Counted from the first letter of the stretch, positions 1-12,235 are shown. The stretch: DNA of 64,000 bases from Fasciola hepatica (GCA_948099385.1 CANUEZ040000168.1:1427501-1491500), one strand, 5' to 3'. Notes: generated from the sequence alone by a model not told the origin. A program made the numbers and translations.

Positions 1-1271
1 TCCTGAATCCCTGGTTGGAACCCCAGGGAAGCGAATTGTTTTTGTCTAAAGACTTTGTGCGATATGACTAAAAACTGAAGCCAGGGTCGTTATTACCATG
101 AATATGCTTATAAAACTCTCTTGCGTCACAAATATCGAATAAAATTCAGAATATACTCCAATGCTTGTGGTGAAATAAATAAAAGAGTGCGTACCACTTA
201 TACCTCTCTCTGTACTGTCTCTTTCGTGGTAATGGTATTAAAGCTAAAAGTACGTATATATATATATATATATATATATAATTAGGAATGCAGGAATCTG
301 ATACCTCTTTCGAAAGACCACTCTGTGGGCGAAGAAATGCATATCAGTGCAAACTGAAAGTAAACTGTAAACATGTGTAATCCAGTTTACTGAAGATGGC
401 GTATGTACGGAGATCTCAGGACACCGACATAATAAAGATCATACCTGCAGATTGATGAAACGACTCAGTAGCTCGGCTTAGTCTGGCAGTTTTCTCAACA
501 GTGGGAAAACTAAAGGGGTTGGCTGTCTGATTAATTCTTACAGAATATTTTCCACCTTCACTTTAAAATTCACAAATGATAACTTTTTTTCCTGTTTCTC
601 TTGAGTGATTTGAAAAAAATACACCGGCGAATGATGTTAGTCAGTCTCGATACGCCTCTCTGAGACAAAAGCTGTCACTGATCAGCTACAAAAACAGAAA
701 CATTCAAGAGCAGTTTTTGAATCTGGCAACATAAATAATCTCATCTTGCATCAAGTCTGATTTCGTTATCGGAGCAGAACATTTGACCCCATGGAAGCTG
801 ACAAACGTACACTTCCAGTGATGTGTGAATGATGGAGTTCGGTCCTTTACGGGACTGAACGGTCATTCCGCCTGCCAAAAGAGTAGAATAATCGTCACTC
901 AATGAAGCACTCTCACCCAGTTCAGAGCAGTTTATTCGTCACTTAATTCTTCAATCGACAGTTTAAAGTATTTTTTGTGAAGCGGTTGAATAAATGTTCG
1001 TGTAACTGTCGTTATGCAGACCCCAAATCATCACCTTTGAAAAACAACGATCACAGTTTATAAGAGATGACAAACTGGGAGCAACACTAATCACTGACAA
1101 TAATGTTCATTTTTAAGTAAGGTTGGAGTCAATGTTTGCGAATTATGGGCTTCTGCTTTCCTTATAGATGGCCACTTGACGAGTAATGTGAGAGAATGTG
1201 CGGTTAATACAGACGGATGTGCTCTTCAGACCAAAGATGATCACGATAATTTTTCAGTTGTTGGTTGCGAA
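1..1271. other. Unassigned intergenic sequence with a short AT microsatellite
   Basis: Both strands carry frequent stops and I recognise no protein or RNA family. An uninterrupted AT dinucleotide tract lies at about 254-281. The right boundary is where similarity to the 3-prime end of the Penelope-like element at 58715-59491 begins. Confidence 0.5.
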
Positions 1272-2220
1272 ACACGCTTTTCCCGAGAAACCAAAGTTAA
1301 AACATAGCACGGTTTACGTTCGGAATGATTTTGCTGCATCTCAACATGGGGCATACTGAAGAACAATAGTGTTTAAATGAGTTCACGTTAAACAGTATTA
1401 GGGAAAATGCAACAGTCAAATTACGTCACCGTGGAAAAGACCCGTTACGAAACAGCTGTCTCTGCCGACACAGCACGGGGTTCCGTCAACATATTCTAAA
1501 GGTTTCGGCAAACCTCACTAGTCTCATATTCCTTACCATGTACATGACCAGAAAGGCAGTGTTTCGGTCGGCTGAATGCCGCCTTATCAGAAGACGACGA
1601 GCGACGAGCGATGACCGAAGATGGGATCAAATGGTTTTAGACGTTGCCATCATGCGTTTGTCCTGACCTTGATTTCATCACAAAAAGATGGACGCAGTTT
1701 GGAATATGTTCAACGGCCCGGCTACGTAACTATTGTTCTGTTCGACCCAAGTAGGTGGCGCAGCAACTACAGTGAAAATGGCGAATAAGTTTGGATTTGG
1801 CGCACAGAGGTAGACGTTATTTTACCGTGGGTGTGGCTATCCCACTCGTTTGATAAACAATTCTGAGGTCACCTGCATTTTATATTCGAGCATGATTTGA
1901 TCCAAGTTATCTCTTGAACAAGAAATTAACGTCGTCACTTTTGAACGGAACACGAAAGGTGACTAGTAATTTCGTTGCCTACAAAGCGTTTTATCTGACA
2001 TCTTTAAACACGCTGTACCATTTAATAGATGCATCGGGATAAGCCTTTTTGGCCAACGCCTATTTTAGCCGAAGTAATTCGTTGTCCGTCATGTCATGTT
2101 CTCCGAAATAGTGATCGCATCAAGCCACGTTTATATTCCAAAGGCGTAAAGCTGTCGAAGTTCAAGTATCAGTCTGCCCAAGTTTCTTTTCGGCAAACAG
2201 ATCTGAAGATTGTTCTAGTC
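1272..2220 (-). mobile_element. Degenerate Penelope-like element: RT C-terminus through GIY-YIG endonuclease
   Basis: The minus strand first encodes the conserved stretch that follows the RT core (RKETW near 2180, then FTPLEYKRGLMRSLFRR near 2100-2150). It then gives a GIY-YIG endonuclease relic with a CSCCATYLGRTEQ-type motif near 1770 and an EHIPNCV match near 1715. The 3-prime part (1272-1960) aligns base by base over most of its length with the element at 58715-59491, including the terminal segment next to ACATAGCACG. Stops and frameshifts interrupt the frame, so it is not functional. In this family an RT and a GIY-YIG nuclease mediate target-primed insertion. Plus-strand open frames here are antisense artefacts. 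The RT core with its catalytic aspartates is not recognisable upstream. Confidence 0.8.
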
Positions 2221-3237
2221 ATATTGTAACGAAGAAAGCGACAAGGTTGGGAAACTCATTTATTTGAATAGCCAGACAAATCAAGTTGGTAAAACCACAG
2301 CCCGCGACGTAGTAACATTGATCCTCCGACTGCCTTAGTACTTGTGCTCCGTTCTGGCCAAGTGCCCACCGGCATTAGGCTGATTCTTTGGATCGCCGTA
2401 TCCGTTCGGCTGGTTCAGTTTCTCCTTTAGGCGTCTTATTCAGTAGTCACTCACATCAGCTATCTTACGGATTGCCTCAGATCACACTGAGCAACAACTA
2501 TGACTCAACATGCCCCGTTTCTTCTGCCGCGTGGCGTTTCCGACGTCTTCACACTCGCTTCCCTGATCCGTGACTGTCGATTGGTTGATCCAGTCGGTTT
2601 GATAACCTTTTCGCTCTGTTGCCAGAGCGTTCCCTGCTGCTATATTATTGTCAAAGAAGTGCAGTGTATTTCCCGTTTCCGATAACAGATTCATTGTGTT
2701 TGCAGGCCCAAAGCGATACGGCGAAAAAATTACCCGACACAAACAGTAAACTGAGGGATGGCGAAGTTGTACGTCAGTCACAAAATCAGCAGCTGATAAG
2801 AGATCATGCTAGCATGTTTTGGACACACAGCACTGCATTCATTTGGTAGACTCAGAAGGTTCTGGTCGGGACAGTCTGTCTTCAAAGACATATTTCTGGA
2901 CTATTATGGCAGTTAAATATCCCATCTAAGGGGAGGGAAATCTTCAGAAAGTTTGACACTGTTTCTAAAAAATGATGACCAGCAGGTAGGGAAACAGTAA
3001 TCATCGTGAAAAATAGGAAGTTTGAGCTGAAAAACCTGTTACAACAAAAGAGAGGATGGAATATCATAAAACCAACAAGAAAAATTTACGCTCGGAAAAA
3101 ATAGGCAGGAAACGTTAAACATGAAAATCCATTTCCAAACAGCAGTCAAATTTATTACCATCACACGGAAATTGACAATATCATCAAATTCATAAATAGA
3201 ACAATCATCAACATCAACGTCATACCCATCACCAACA
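2221..3237. other. Unassigned sequence
   Basis: Several overlapping open frames of 60-100 codons occur at 2388-2849 on both strands. None shows a recognisable domain or convincing splice context. Some may be unrecognisable 5-prime remains of the neighbouring Penelope-like element. Confidence 0.4.
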
Positions 3238-3370
3238 TTATAATCATCATCATCATCATCCGAGTCATCATTATTATCATCATCATCATCATCATCATCG
3301 TCATCACCATCATCATCTTCATCATCATCCGAGTCATCATTATCATCATCATCTTCATCATCCGAATCAC

Positions 3371-3410
<40 letters not shown>

Positions 3411-3426
3411 TTCATCATCATCCGAG

Positions 3427-3514
<88 letters not shown>

Positions 3515-3539
3515 GATCATGATCATCATGATCATCATG

Positions 3540-3638
<99 letters not shown>

Positions 3639-3675
3639 GTCTTCATGATCATGATCATGATAATGATCATCACCA
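3238..3675. repeat. Interrupted ATC trinucleotide microsatellite, about 440 bp
   Basis: Long runs of ATC/TCA units are broken by TCATCCGAGTCATC, TGATCATGATC and similar variants, with the purest blocks at about 3425-3513 and 3541-3640. On the minus strand the array reads GAT and could encode poly-Asp, poly-Met or poly-Ile depending on frame. The long Met or Ile frames through it are low-complexity artefacts. Confidence 0.95.
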
Positions 3676-3730
3676 TCACCACCACTACCAGTGTGATCTT
3701 TTCATCCACACGATGATTCAGATCATCTCA

Positions 3731-3847
3731 GTGAATTTCTTCATTACCTTCATAATCATCATCCTCATTAGCAGCTGCATCTGCGTCAGCATTGTCATCA
3801 ATAACTGCAGGGGGACCATCTTTGTCTTTCTTGTCATTGTGGTTATT
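3731..3847 (-). CDS. Possible acidic exon beside the ATC array
   Basis: The minus strand has a stop-bounded frame of 39 codons. Its composition is strongly biased: it opens NNHNDKKDKDG, then has an Ala/Asp block (DDNADADAAANEDDDYE) and ends GNEEIH. A GAAG|GTAATG sequence inside the DYEGNEE stretch could be a splice donor. The composition resembles the acidic frame at 26153-26485, also on the minus strand and also beside an ATC array (shared pattern of Asp-Asn-Ala, poly-Ala, Glu-Asp run, Asp-Tyr). No domain is recognised and no start codon is present, so if real it is an internal exon of an unknown acidic protein. It could equally be eroded microsatellite. Confidence 0.25.
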
Positions 3848-6551
3848 TCATTTGTCATGGGTATTTAATGCATCCATCAACATAATCGGTGGTATCGCAA
3901 TCAAATCAGCTATACCAATTTGAACTTTGGCCACTCCAAATCGGTGTGTCAGGTAAAAACGTGGTCATTGCGCTCAGGTTGCCGTTCACCATAGCCTCGT
4001 GTTCGGTCCTGGGTATTATCCATAAACAGCCAGCTTTTTTCATACAATCTACTCGTGATTTCCGGAGATTAGACTTTTCTGTTACGCACGAGTTCTCGCT
4101 CTGACAAAGAAAAATCACGTGCGCAATCATACTTTCAGACAGACGAGTATTTAAGAGGGAAGCCGGAGCTAAGCTAACACGAAAAATTTGTCCAACGATC
4201 ACTTCAATCTTGCCGTTGCCTTTTAGGTGAGTGTGAAAGTAATTGCTATCCTCTTCTGGTTTCCAGCTCATCAAAATATTCGCCGTAAGATTGTGTTTGA
4301 CTTATTAACTTTTGCTTGATACTTCTGCAAATAAAAGGACTGACAAAAAAGGTTTTAATTAGTCTGTTTGTATTGAAAAGGACCTGTCTTATATTATTCA
4401 AATTGAAAGTAATGTCATAAGATGTATATCTAGAAAAGCTTATCGTAACTAGGATATATGATTTGAATAATTATATCGCTATCACATTGAACGCCTTGTC
4501 GTCTGTTAAATAGTAAGTCAGTATTTAACTAGTTATAAAATTACTGGGTACAATAAAGAGTGATTTCTCCCATGTAAAACAATGATGTGACCACCTGATT
4601 TGAGTCAAGTCCATTTTTACCGTTGTTGTTTCCAATGTGCGAGAAATTCCATAGAACAAATTGAGAACAATAAAGCGTGGTGAACAAGCTCATTTTCAGT
4701 TTTTCGGACTCGTGGTATAAGTATGAGTAACTGAAAACAAGTTAGATCACTACACTGTTATATACTAGTAGCGGTAGTAGTGATAGTATTAGTATTAGTA
4801 GTAGTCCTTTAAGCTGTAGGTGTTGTTGAATTGGTGTTGGTGATAGGGCGTAGTCTCTAGAGCTCTGTGTTAGGGTCAAACGATGATAGTTCAAAAAGGC
4901 AACTATTTGTCGATAAGAACACCGCTTTGTAAGGCTTCCACTGTGGGTTCTAGCCAAGGTCAATGGTGCTTTATCTTGTTCGAATTAAACGGATGTAGGC
5001 TACTGTTGATTTCGTCACACCAACTGATTTCAGTACGCTTTAGTTTTCAAGTTCCTAGAATTTGACAAAGTATACTCAATTCGAGGCTGATTTAGGTTTT
5101 GTACTTACATGCTTCTTCGGGTGATTCTTCCGTGAACGTGGTCGAATTCGTACTAAGATGCAAATAATTGTGAATAAAAGTGCTTGGTTGGGAGATTCGT
5201 GCATTAAGCTTTGTGAGAATACCCAAAGTTCCTTTATTCAAGCAATGAAGCAAGCGGATTCTACAGAACGACAAACATTATTCAGCGACAAATCACGGGG
5301 GAGTAATACCTGCCGACGAAAAGGAGAATAACATCTTATCGATTCACAAATATTTGTACATTTTGTGTTTATCTGTGGATGAGTAGACTTTCTTGTATAT
5401 CCTTAGAAACGAAGGAGCAGTTCAATATTAGGATGGAACGGTGGCAAATAACTTGAACCTTGGAATGCCAATGAACCGAAAAGAACCCCGTCAAATGAGG
5501 CAGGATGACAGACCAGGGAACAGCGGCGTTAGTCTGTCTTTTGTAACGGTATCGAACCCTAAGCTCCAGCCAGTGCATGAATCAACGGGAATTGGACCAA
5601 GCTGGAAGCATCTTTTCCACCCGCAAGCCGACAGGATTTGTTGGAGGATACTTCGCCAAAATTACTCTCAGTGAATTCAGTCGTAACTGAAAGTAGTTAA
5701 AATTATTTGAAAATTCATTTGAATGAATATAAGCAGTAAAAGAATAGATTGACCCGTATGTGAATCATCATGCAATATCACAGATCATCCAACCGTTGGA
5801 AACCACGCTATCACTCTACACCTGCTTCATTCTCGCTAGTAACCGTCAGCATTGCACTACACCCGAGACCCCAATAGGACCCGAATCTGGGTGATGGACT
5901 GTGAGTGGAACTGCTAATCACCTGACCATGTGCACTGGCTCTCAAATATTTGGAAAAAAATCCCTAGAGAAAAGCAATGGGCTGGATTTGAATGTTAGCA
6001 ACCCGTTGCCCACCCAGCCGTCGATCTCTGTGATGGATGACTTCTCCATAGGAGCCAAAGTCCAGTGGATGTTCCGTCATAAAGAAATCGGGTTTACGTG
6101 GCGTGATCTACCAAGCCTTTTTAACCCTAAATCCATTTAGACGGGATGATTCCACACTGTCTGATTCTCAAGTACTTGAAAACCCCCTCTAACCGTTGTG
6201 AAAATGAAGGATGGGTTCCCCACACTGATTTCGTTAGTCCTCATCTGTAAACTAATGAGTGGCTCTTACAAATCGTCAAATCCAGTACAAGCGTAGTGAC
6301 ATATCACTAGCAAACCTTTGAACCGGGCCAGCATAGATTTTTATTAATGAATCTGACATTCATTTTGGATTATGGTGTAAATACAGAAACAATAGTGAGT
6401 CGTTTTGATGTTACCTAAATGACGAACGCTGAACATGGAATCCCTTCAGTGGTTTAAACGACTGATTATACCTCCTTCATCTAGCCGTTATGCAAAGCAT
6501 TAACTTGGAAATGACTCTGGAGTTCACTTATTCAGTGTTCATAACATACCG
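3848..6551. other. Unassigned intergenic sequence
   Basis: No protein domain, tRNA or clear repeat is recognised. Open frames such as 3906-4274 (minus) and 5901-6140 (plus) lack recognisable motifs. An imperfect GTA/GTT-rich stretch lies near 4770-4810. Confidence 0.4.
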
Positions 6552-6749
6552 ATGCCATCCTTTCAACCATATGAAGAGAGAACATTGATGCTGGTTGCGA
6601 TGATATTTCGGCTTTATTACGCATATGAAGACGATGCTGATAATGCAGCTCATCACGATGATGATGATGATGGCTTGGATGGTAGACATAATAATCTTTT
6701 GGGTGATCGCGATGCTTGGGAAAATCCGAGTGATGATGAAACCAGTTGA
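6552..6749 (+). CDS. Possible small acidic protein or terminal exon
   Basis: A 65-codon frame starts at ATG 6552. Its second half is acidic and His/Asn-rich: YEDDADNAAHHDDDDDG followed by a non-repetitive tail with LLGDRDAWENPSDDETS and a stop at 6747-6749. The tail is not simple GAT repeat, which argues a little for coding. The DDADNAA-DDDDD pattern recalls the acidic frames at 3731-3847 and 26153-26485, although this one is on the opposite strand. No family is recognised. A splice acceptor could lie upstream of the acidic part, making the N-terminal 20 residues intronic. Confidence 0.22.
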   Translation: MPSFQPYEERTLMLVAMIFRLYYAYEDDADNAAHHDDDDDGLDGRHNNLLGDRDAWENPSDDETS

Positions 6750-7652
6750 TAATCTGCCGGTGCAAAAGGTGGGTTCACATTCCTAGCCCAAGTCTAAAGT
6801 GATTTTGGTGATTACAGTCAATCGGTGACACCAAATGATCGAGCATTGAGATCATTTCTTGTTTATGAAGTTCAAACTATTTCGTGTGCTCTGGTGGACG
6901 ACTTTATACGTCTGTCAAAAAACTCCGAAGTTATTAGCATCCTTTTTCTGTGGAAGAATTCTGAAATCCCAGTATCAAAATTTCAGTCAAAACACAAAAT
7001 GTAAGCAAGCCAATAAAAAACCGAAATCATATAAAACGCAAATATTGAAGTATGTTTTAATCCGCGGGGGCTAAGACAATCATAAGTCTTTCTGAATGTC
7101 AGTTATGTTCGCTCCTTGTCGGCCAAGACCCGAACCAAAACGGATATGGGGAGTACTTGCACAGATTTATTCGAACGAAAACATGCCCGAAAGAAGAGTA
7201 AATTGATGGATGAAAACTAGAAGACGATAATTGTTTGTTTAAAGGACGAGTAGATACTTTGAGTATCCTATGGTATAGAGTGAAGAATCAGAATACTGAC
7301 CGAGCAATGCAGTCAAAAGGTGTCAGTAGGGGATGGGGTAGGTGATGCATGGCTAATAATTAGCAAGTCTTAGAGCAATACTTTGAATTCTAGTTTCATA
7401 TTGCCAAAAATGGCGGGTTAACAGAAAATCAAGAGAGAAAGAGAATACATTGAACGGGGAACTTGGATAAAACCGACTACGATATTGGAAGCAGTCCGAG
7501 TTTCCATTTTCAAATAGATAATCATCACAGTTTTCCAAAGGATCATTGAATGCGAGTTATTCTGTACAGAATATTCTCATTTTCAGTCCTTAAGTACTTG
7601 AATTAAGAGAAACCTTGTTTGTTGGTAAAATAGAGAGGAAAATGATGCAGAT
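6750..7652. other. Unassigned intergenic sequence
   Basis: AT-rich, with scattered short open frames on both strands. No family, RNA or repeat is recognised. Confidence 0.4.
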
Positions 7653-8226
7653 TCATTGTGAGTTCACTTTTGAACCGGATTGTGCTGAAAAGTGTTTTAC
7701 CTGAAGTACTGTTTCACTGATGTGTCTAAAGTCTGAAGAGTCAGAAATGGTCTGAGAAAGGATAAGATCGTCAGAGTAATTGCATACCTTGGGCAAAGAG
7801 GATGCTGGCAAGTTACGGGAAAAATAGGATAGGGGATAACACATCGCCCTGAAGAACTCCAGATTTTTTGACACAGGATTTGGAATTTTAGTGTTAGAAA
7901 CTAGTTTTCTAAAAGAATTTGACAGAGAAGTAAGACAAGGAAACCAGAGTATTTTGGGGTAGATCTTCCGGGTCATTAAGGAGACAAAAGCATGTGAGTT
8001 TGAAGAGGACTAAGTATAGGTTTCCGAGACAATTTTGTTCAGCAAATATGTTGAGGCCTCTGAAAACAGGAATTTTATGAAATGGTCTCCAAATAGCAGA
8101 AACTGAACAGGCGCGTAGGCATACGCTCACCAAAATTGCCATAGGCATCAAAATCTGGTCAGTCCCGTGATTGAAACTTGTTAGAAAGAGGCAATCCAAA
8201 TCTACTGAAATTACTGTTTTAGGCAT
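7653..8226 (-). mobile_element. Degenerate LINE reverse transcriptase fragment
   Basis: Read on the minus strand in two overlapping frames. The upstream part contains VISVDLDCLFLTSFNHG, which matches the motif-A region of non-LTR reverse transcriptases (normally VDF-CAF-S). Downstream is SGVLQGDVLSPILF, the typical GVPQGDVLSPLLF motif of the RT palm. A frame change near 7910-7976 and stops after the LSPILF motif show that it is dead. No endonuclease part is adjacent. It probably belongs to the same minus-strand LINE family as 40256-40860 and 62873-64000. Confidence 0.65.
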
Positions 8227-8406
8227 AAGAATAATTTCAGATATGCTTTTGAGTAATAGCAGATCAGATATGTATAATATGATTCATCATGTAGCTTCAA
8301 CGCTCAACTGACGATTGAAAACCGTGGAAGCGTGGCTTGTTGAACATCTACATTGCATGATATAGCACCCTACCGTCAGTGACTTTCAACGGTACCAACT
8401 GCTCAG

Positions 8407-8600
8407 AGCCAGATCAGATAGCCTTGTGGTTAAGGTGTTCGATTCAAAATCTTTCACCCCGGGTTCGAGTCACCGTGGGGGTTCGGTGGATGTGCACTGC
8501 TAATGATTCCTAACAAGGAAGAAATAGCCGTACAGTGCTACCATGGGTTTCAATCGTGAGTTGAGCACTGAAGCTGCATTATGAATCATATCATACAATT
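8407..8600 (+). mobile_element. tRNA-derived SINE, family A, copy 1
   Basis: A tRNA-like head (AGCCTTGTGGTTAAGGTG as box A region; GGTTCGAGTCA as box B at 8462-8472) is followed by a body shared with copies at 24145-24340 and 27490-27604: GGATGTGCACTGCTAATGAT, TCCTAACAAGGA, a CAGTGCTACCATGG block and ATGAATCATATCATA at the tail. Pol III transcription from the internal boxes and LINE-assisted retroposition would be expected. Confidence 0.8.
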
Positions 8601-8751
8601 TCAAATATGTCTGAGGTAGAGAATTATCCGAAATTCACACCAACATACGGAAAATGTGAAGGCGGGTAGTCATTAAGAGCAGGGCATAAATGTAGCTTCG
8701 AGATGATCTGCTTCGAATATTATCTTTGTATGATTTTGTTTTCTGACCCAG

Positions 8752-9116
8752 GAGAAACCTTGTGCCCTGTAGAAGAAAGTTCTGTTCATTGTTTCGTAGA
8801 AGTTTTAAGGCAAATGGCACATCCGAGCATTTTACCAGTCCTAATTGGGCGTGAGAACTGCTTCCGTGATATTCCTCGGGGAGACCCCCCTGCGCATTTT
8901 TTTTGCCTTCTGGGGAACTTTCCTATTCGACAGCTCTTCATAGGCCGTGCCCCCCAATTGGTGTACACTGTTGTTGTGATAAATAAAGAAGAGAAAGTTA
9001 CACGATTATGTTCTACATTTTTAAAAAAAGAGGTGTCCAACACAGAAATCGATCTTGTGAAAGAGTTGGTAAGGTACATTGCTCGGAAGAAAAGTAGTGG
9101 GCAAGTCCTAGAGTGA
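8752..9116 (+). CDS. Terminal coding exon of an unidentified protein
   Basis: A pyrimidine-rich acceptor (TTTTGTTTTCTGACCCAG) ends at 8751. An open frame of about 121 codons then runs to a TGA at 9114-9116, with an AATAAA signal about 75 bases on. The peptide is not low-complexity: it contains CPVEESSVHCFVEVLRQM, IGRENCFRDIPRGDPPAHF, a hydrophobic LVYTVVVI strand and a charged amphipathic C-terminus (DLVKELVRYIARKKSSG). This layout fits the last exon of a spliced gene whose other exons are not recognised. I do not identify the family. The frame also extends upstream to an ATG at 8703, so a single-exon 137-residue reading is possible. Confidence 0.42.
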
Positions 9117-9188
9117 TTAGAATCACGAACAATATTAAATAACTTATCATTTAAAGGGGTACTAGGATTGGAATAGATTGATTGTAGA

Positions 9189-9194
9189 AATAAA
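9189..9194 (+). terminator. Polyadenylation signal AATAAA
   Basis: Canonical hexamer about 75 bases after the stop of the frame ending at 9116, in keeping with a 3-prime terminal exon. Confidence 0.4.
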
Positions 9195-10835
9195 TGATGT
9201 TGTCTGTGAGGAAAAGGGGGCTGCTTTCACGTTTGTAATGATCATACTTTAATTCGAACAAAGTTCGGAAGAACAGTGAATAATAATACAGTCAACACCG
9301 TTTGGAGGGTACTTAAGTACAAGAGCAGACGAGTCGCTCCATCAGGGGTTGACATAGACCATTAACGCCTTCTAAGTTCTTCTTCCATGGTGTCCTATCT
9401 TGACTTTAGCACTGTAAATCCGCTTATTTTTAATAGAAACATGTCAAGCTTCTCCATCAGCCAGAATTCATGAACACCAACTTCACATGCATAAACATGA
9501 AGTCATGTACTCCAAGCCTGTGCTGTATACGACATCTTTGAAAAGAGTGACCGAGGGCGCAGCCATCTTAGCCGGAGGGGCACGGCCAAGCACAACTAGC
9601 TAGCGAGCGTGTTTCGGGATTTTTCTGTTCAGATCAGATCTGTATCAACCACAGTCGTGTGAGACTCACAGGGCACACAAGTGACGTAATTTCTTCGATG
9701 TAAAAGTTTCAGTCAACAGAACAATATCCACGGGTGAGCATGATTACTTCCGGGGGGAAAACTGTGATATCCAGTGACAACAGGAGTATGCGGGTTATGA
9801 GCAATACTAGTCAGTAGGGAATTTCATGGAAAAAAAAATGGGCTTCTTATTTGCACGTTCACGTAAAATAATAGATTTTCGAGCAGCTAAATCAGTGGTT
9901 CATGATCTCTCTTGGAGCAGAGCGACAATCTGTTGGAACGACCTTTTTAATAAGTTCTCCGTTTCGCAGTGAGCCTGGCCGTAAAGGGTATATTTCGAAC
10001 AGCCTTTTCGTTATTCTCTCCCCGTTAACACTTCATGTATTATCTCTGTAACGGATTTCTAGTAGTCGTTGTGATACGTGTACCACGATCCAGAAAATGC
10101 CAAAAGTCCAGTTGCGATTTTCAGTACCATTCTTTATAAAACAATCACAAATAGTACACGTACGAATCGCTGTGATAACCGCTCCGTGAACTCAAGTCGG
10201 CGGAGCGCAATCAAATTCAGAATCGCTTGACATTCAAGCGGTCAAACCAACGAAATGTCTGTAGGTAATGTGGGTCAAAGGTCATGGAACGAAATCAATG
10301 CACGCACCAGTCAATGCTTGCATAAGGTCAATGTCCGTTGTATGTTTTAGCAGGCAAGCAGGTGTGGAGCAAAACAGTAGCGGAAAACACTAATTTGCGG
10401 TGGAGGTAGGGGTTCGAATCAATCTTCAACTAGAGCCTCGAATTCAGTTGTTTTGTCGAACACAACCTTGATCTCAGTACATTAATGTTTAGGCCTGCAA
10501 AATTGATGATATGAGGTTATCAGAAGCCCTATGACAAAGGAGACAACCTTCTGAATAAAACTGTAGCAAGGAGCATGTGATGTGCTCCGCGTACCCAAGT
10601 GATAAAGGGAACTTCTCGGTGTTACTCAGGTGTTTGGTTTATTTCCTTTGATCTGTACTCTTTTATCAAACCTACGGAGCTGTCCACCCAACCATAGATT
10701 TCAGCTACAAAAACCAAGCCTTTCTTTTACAGTGAATATATCCGTTCCTCATATTATTTTGAATGACCCTGCTTTTCGCTTCGCCAAAGGATATTACAAT
10801 GGTAACACTGATAACTAGACAACTCAAGGTCACGT
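9195..10835. other. Intergenic sequence upstream of the sulfotransferase gene
   Basis: No recognised gene. A box-B-like GGTTCGAATCA occurs near 10412-10422 and may be an old SINE, but no matching head or second copy was found. Otherwise nothing recognisable. Confidence 0.4.
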
Positions 10836-10843
10836 TATATAAG
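10836..10843 (+). promoter_or_regulatory. TATA-like element upstream of the sulfotransferase
   Basis: TATATAAG lies about 170 bases before the chosen ATG at 11014. Transcription starting about 30 bases downstream would give a short 5-prime leader. AT-rich context makes chance occurrence likely. Confidence 0.2.
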
Positions 10844-11013
10844 AGTAATTTGTTGACTTGCCATAGCTTGGGTACCCGTTCTTTCCTCAGTTTTTGATGA
10901 CCTGATCCGTATTCTTTCAGTTACACAATCTAGTAAACAACGTTTTAAACCAGAGTTTGAATTTTCCGATGTTCATATCTCAATTTCATCTGCAGAACTG
11001 GACTTTGGACACA

Positions 11014-11334
11014 ATGGGAGCGGATAAATCACTTGTTCAAGATATTCCACTTCTCGTCATAGGTGCCAGTGTCGGTCGGACAGGGACAATGTCTCTGAAA
11101 GCAGCATTGGAAATACTATATGGGATGCCCTGTTATCATATGATCGAAATGATTAACAAGCACAAAAATCACATTAAATTGTGGTCACACTTATTCGACC
11201 TCATGGAACGGGATCCAAATATCGACTTGCCGGATGAAGTGATCAGTGAGATTTTCCGCGGTTATCAACTGGTGACTGACAATCCGGGTTGTACAATTTA
11301 CAAGCAGTTGATGAAACTTTATCCGGAAGCAAAA
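11014..11334 (+). CDS. Sulfotransferase family protein, exon 1 (PAPS-binding half)
   Basis: Exon 1 encodes 107 residues starting MGADKSLVQDIPLLVIGA. The GASVGRTGTMSLKAAL segment is the 5-prime phosphosulfate (PAPS) binding loop typical of the Sulfotransfer_4-type P-loop family. PCYHM and the acidic helical region LMERDPNIDLPDEV follow, then DNPGCTIYKQLMKLYPEAK. The exon ends at a codon boundary before a GTAATT donor at 11335; beyond it the frame loses similarity and stops. I prefer ATG 11014 because a strong acceptor (ATCTCAATTTCATCTGCAG) ends at 10995, suggesting a 5-prime UTR intron. An in-frame ATG at 10969 is the alternative. The family moves sulfate from PAPS to small acceptors; the substrate is unknown. 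Confidence 0.85.
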
Positions 11335-11946
11335 GTAATTCACAATATCATAAATGATACATTATCTGCTTCCATCACAATTCAAAAATCTCACACCCAC
11401 AAACTCATTCTCAAACGATCCATGGAAAAGCTGGGTTTGTACTTTCATCCGTCCCTCTCGGTCTTTTTGAAATGAATACGTTTTCGCCTTGATAACTCGT
11501 GTAACGTTTCACTAACGCGTATTTGCAGCCAACCGGCTTTGCTGGCTTCTTCAACCACGTCAGATGCGTTTAAGATCACCACAGACAACAGATAGTTGGT
11601 CTTAGTATCAACGTGAAAGCAAACACACTCTTCAGAATGGTTCGTTCCATTTTTGATTTTCTGCCTTTATTATCTGCGAAATGACTAGGTGGACGCGCAC
11701 GTAGTAAGTTCTTTCTCAACGTACTGAAAGCTTTTCATTCATGGTCAGGATTCATAAGTTTCGAAAAGCCTTGTTTGACTGCAAATAACAATAATTCGGA
11801 TGTTAAGTGACCATAGGTTGATTTTTATCATTGACCGAATTTGATAGCCTTCTAGTTTATCGGGAACACGACTGATCGATCATGCGATAATGTGACTTTC
11901 CATCCAACTCACTGAGAAACATGTGATATATGTCTCTAGGTTCTTC

Positions 11947-12042
<96 letters not shown>

Positions 12043-12235
12043 ACAAGTTCGAGCACCAATAAAATGACTTTTTTCAATGACGTACTAATAGCCATTTGAA
12101 AACTACTTCACTTCTCGCCATTAGTAATGTTCTACTCATTGCCGCAATTTACCACATCAGTCATGCTATTTGAAATGCAAAACACAAACTGACAACCTCC
12201 CTCTATGCTTCTCTCCACTCCTATCTTCGTATTAG
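11335..12235 (+). other. Sulfotransferase intron with AT microsatellite
   Basis: Intron of 901 bp bounded by GTAATT and a TATTAG acceptor, inserted at a codon boundary. It contains an uninterrupted AT tract of about 94 bases at 11947-12040. Confidence 0.8.
11947..12040. repeat. AT dinucleotide microsatellite
   Basis: About 47 uninterrupted AT units inside the sulfotransferase intron. Confidence 0.98.

Noticed and set aside
2029..2229. 66-codon plus-strand frame
   Set aside because: Antisense to the Penelope post-RT region (EYKRGLMRSLFRR).
3161..3716. Long poly-Met and poly-Ile open frames (182 and 67 codons)
   Set aside because: They are readings of the ATC microsatellite in non-biological frames; no non-repeat domain is present.
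8462..8472. Possible tRNA genes at the box-B sites (also near 17913 and 24199)
   Set aside because: The heads do not fold into complete cloverleaves with proper acceptor stems, and the following body is repeated, so they are SINEs.
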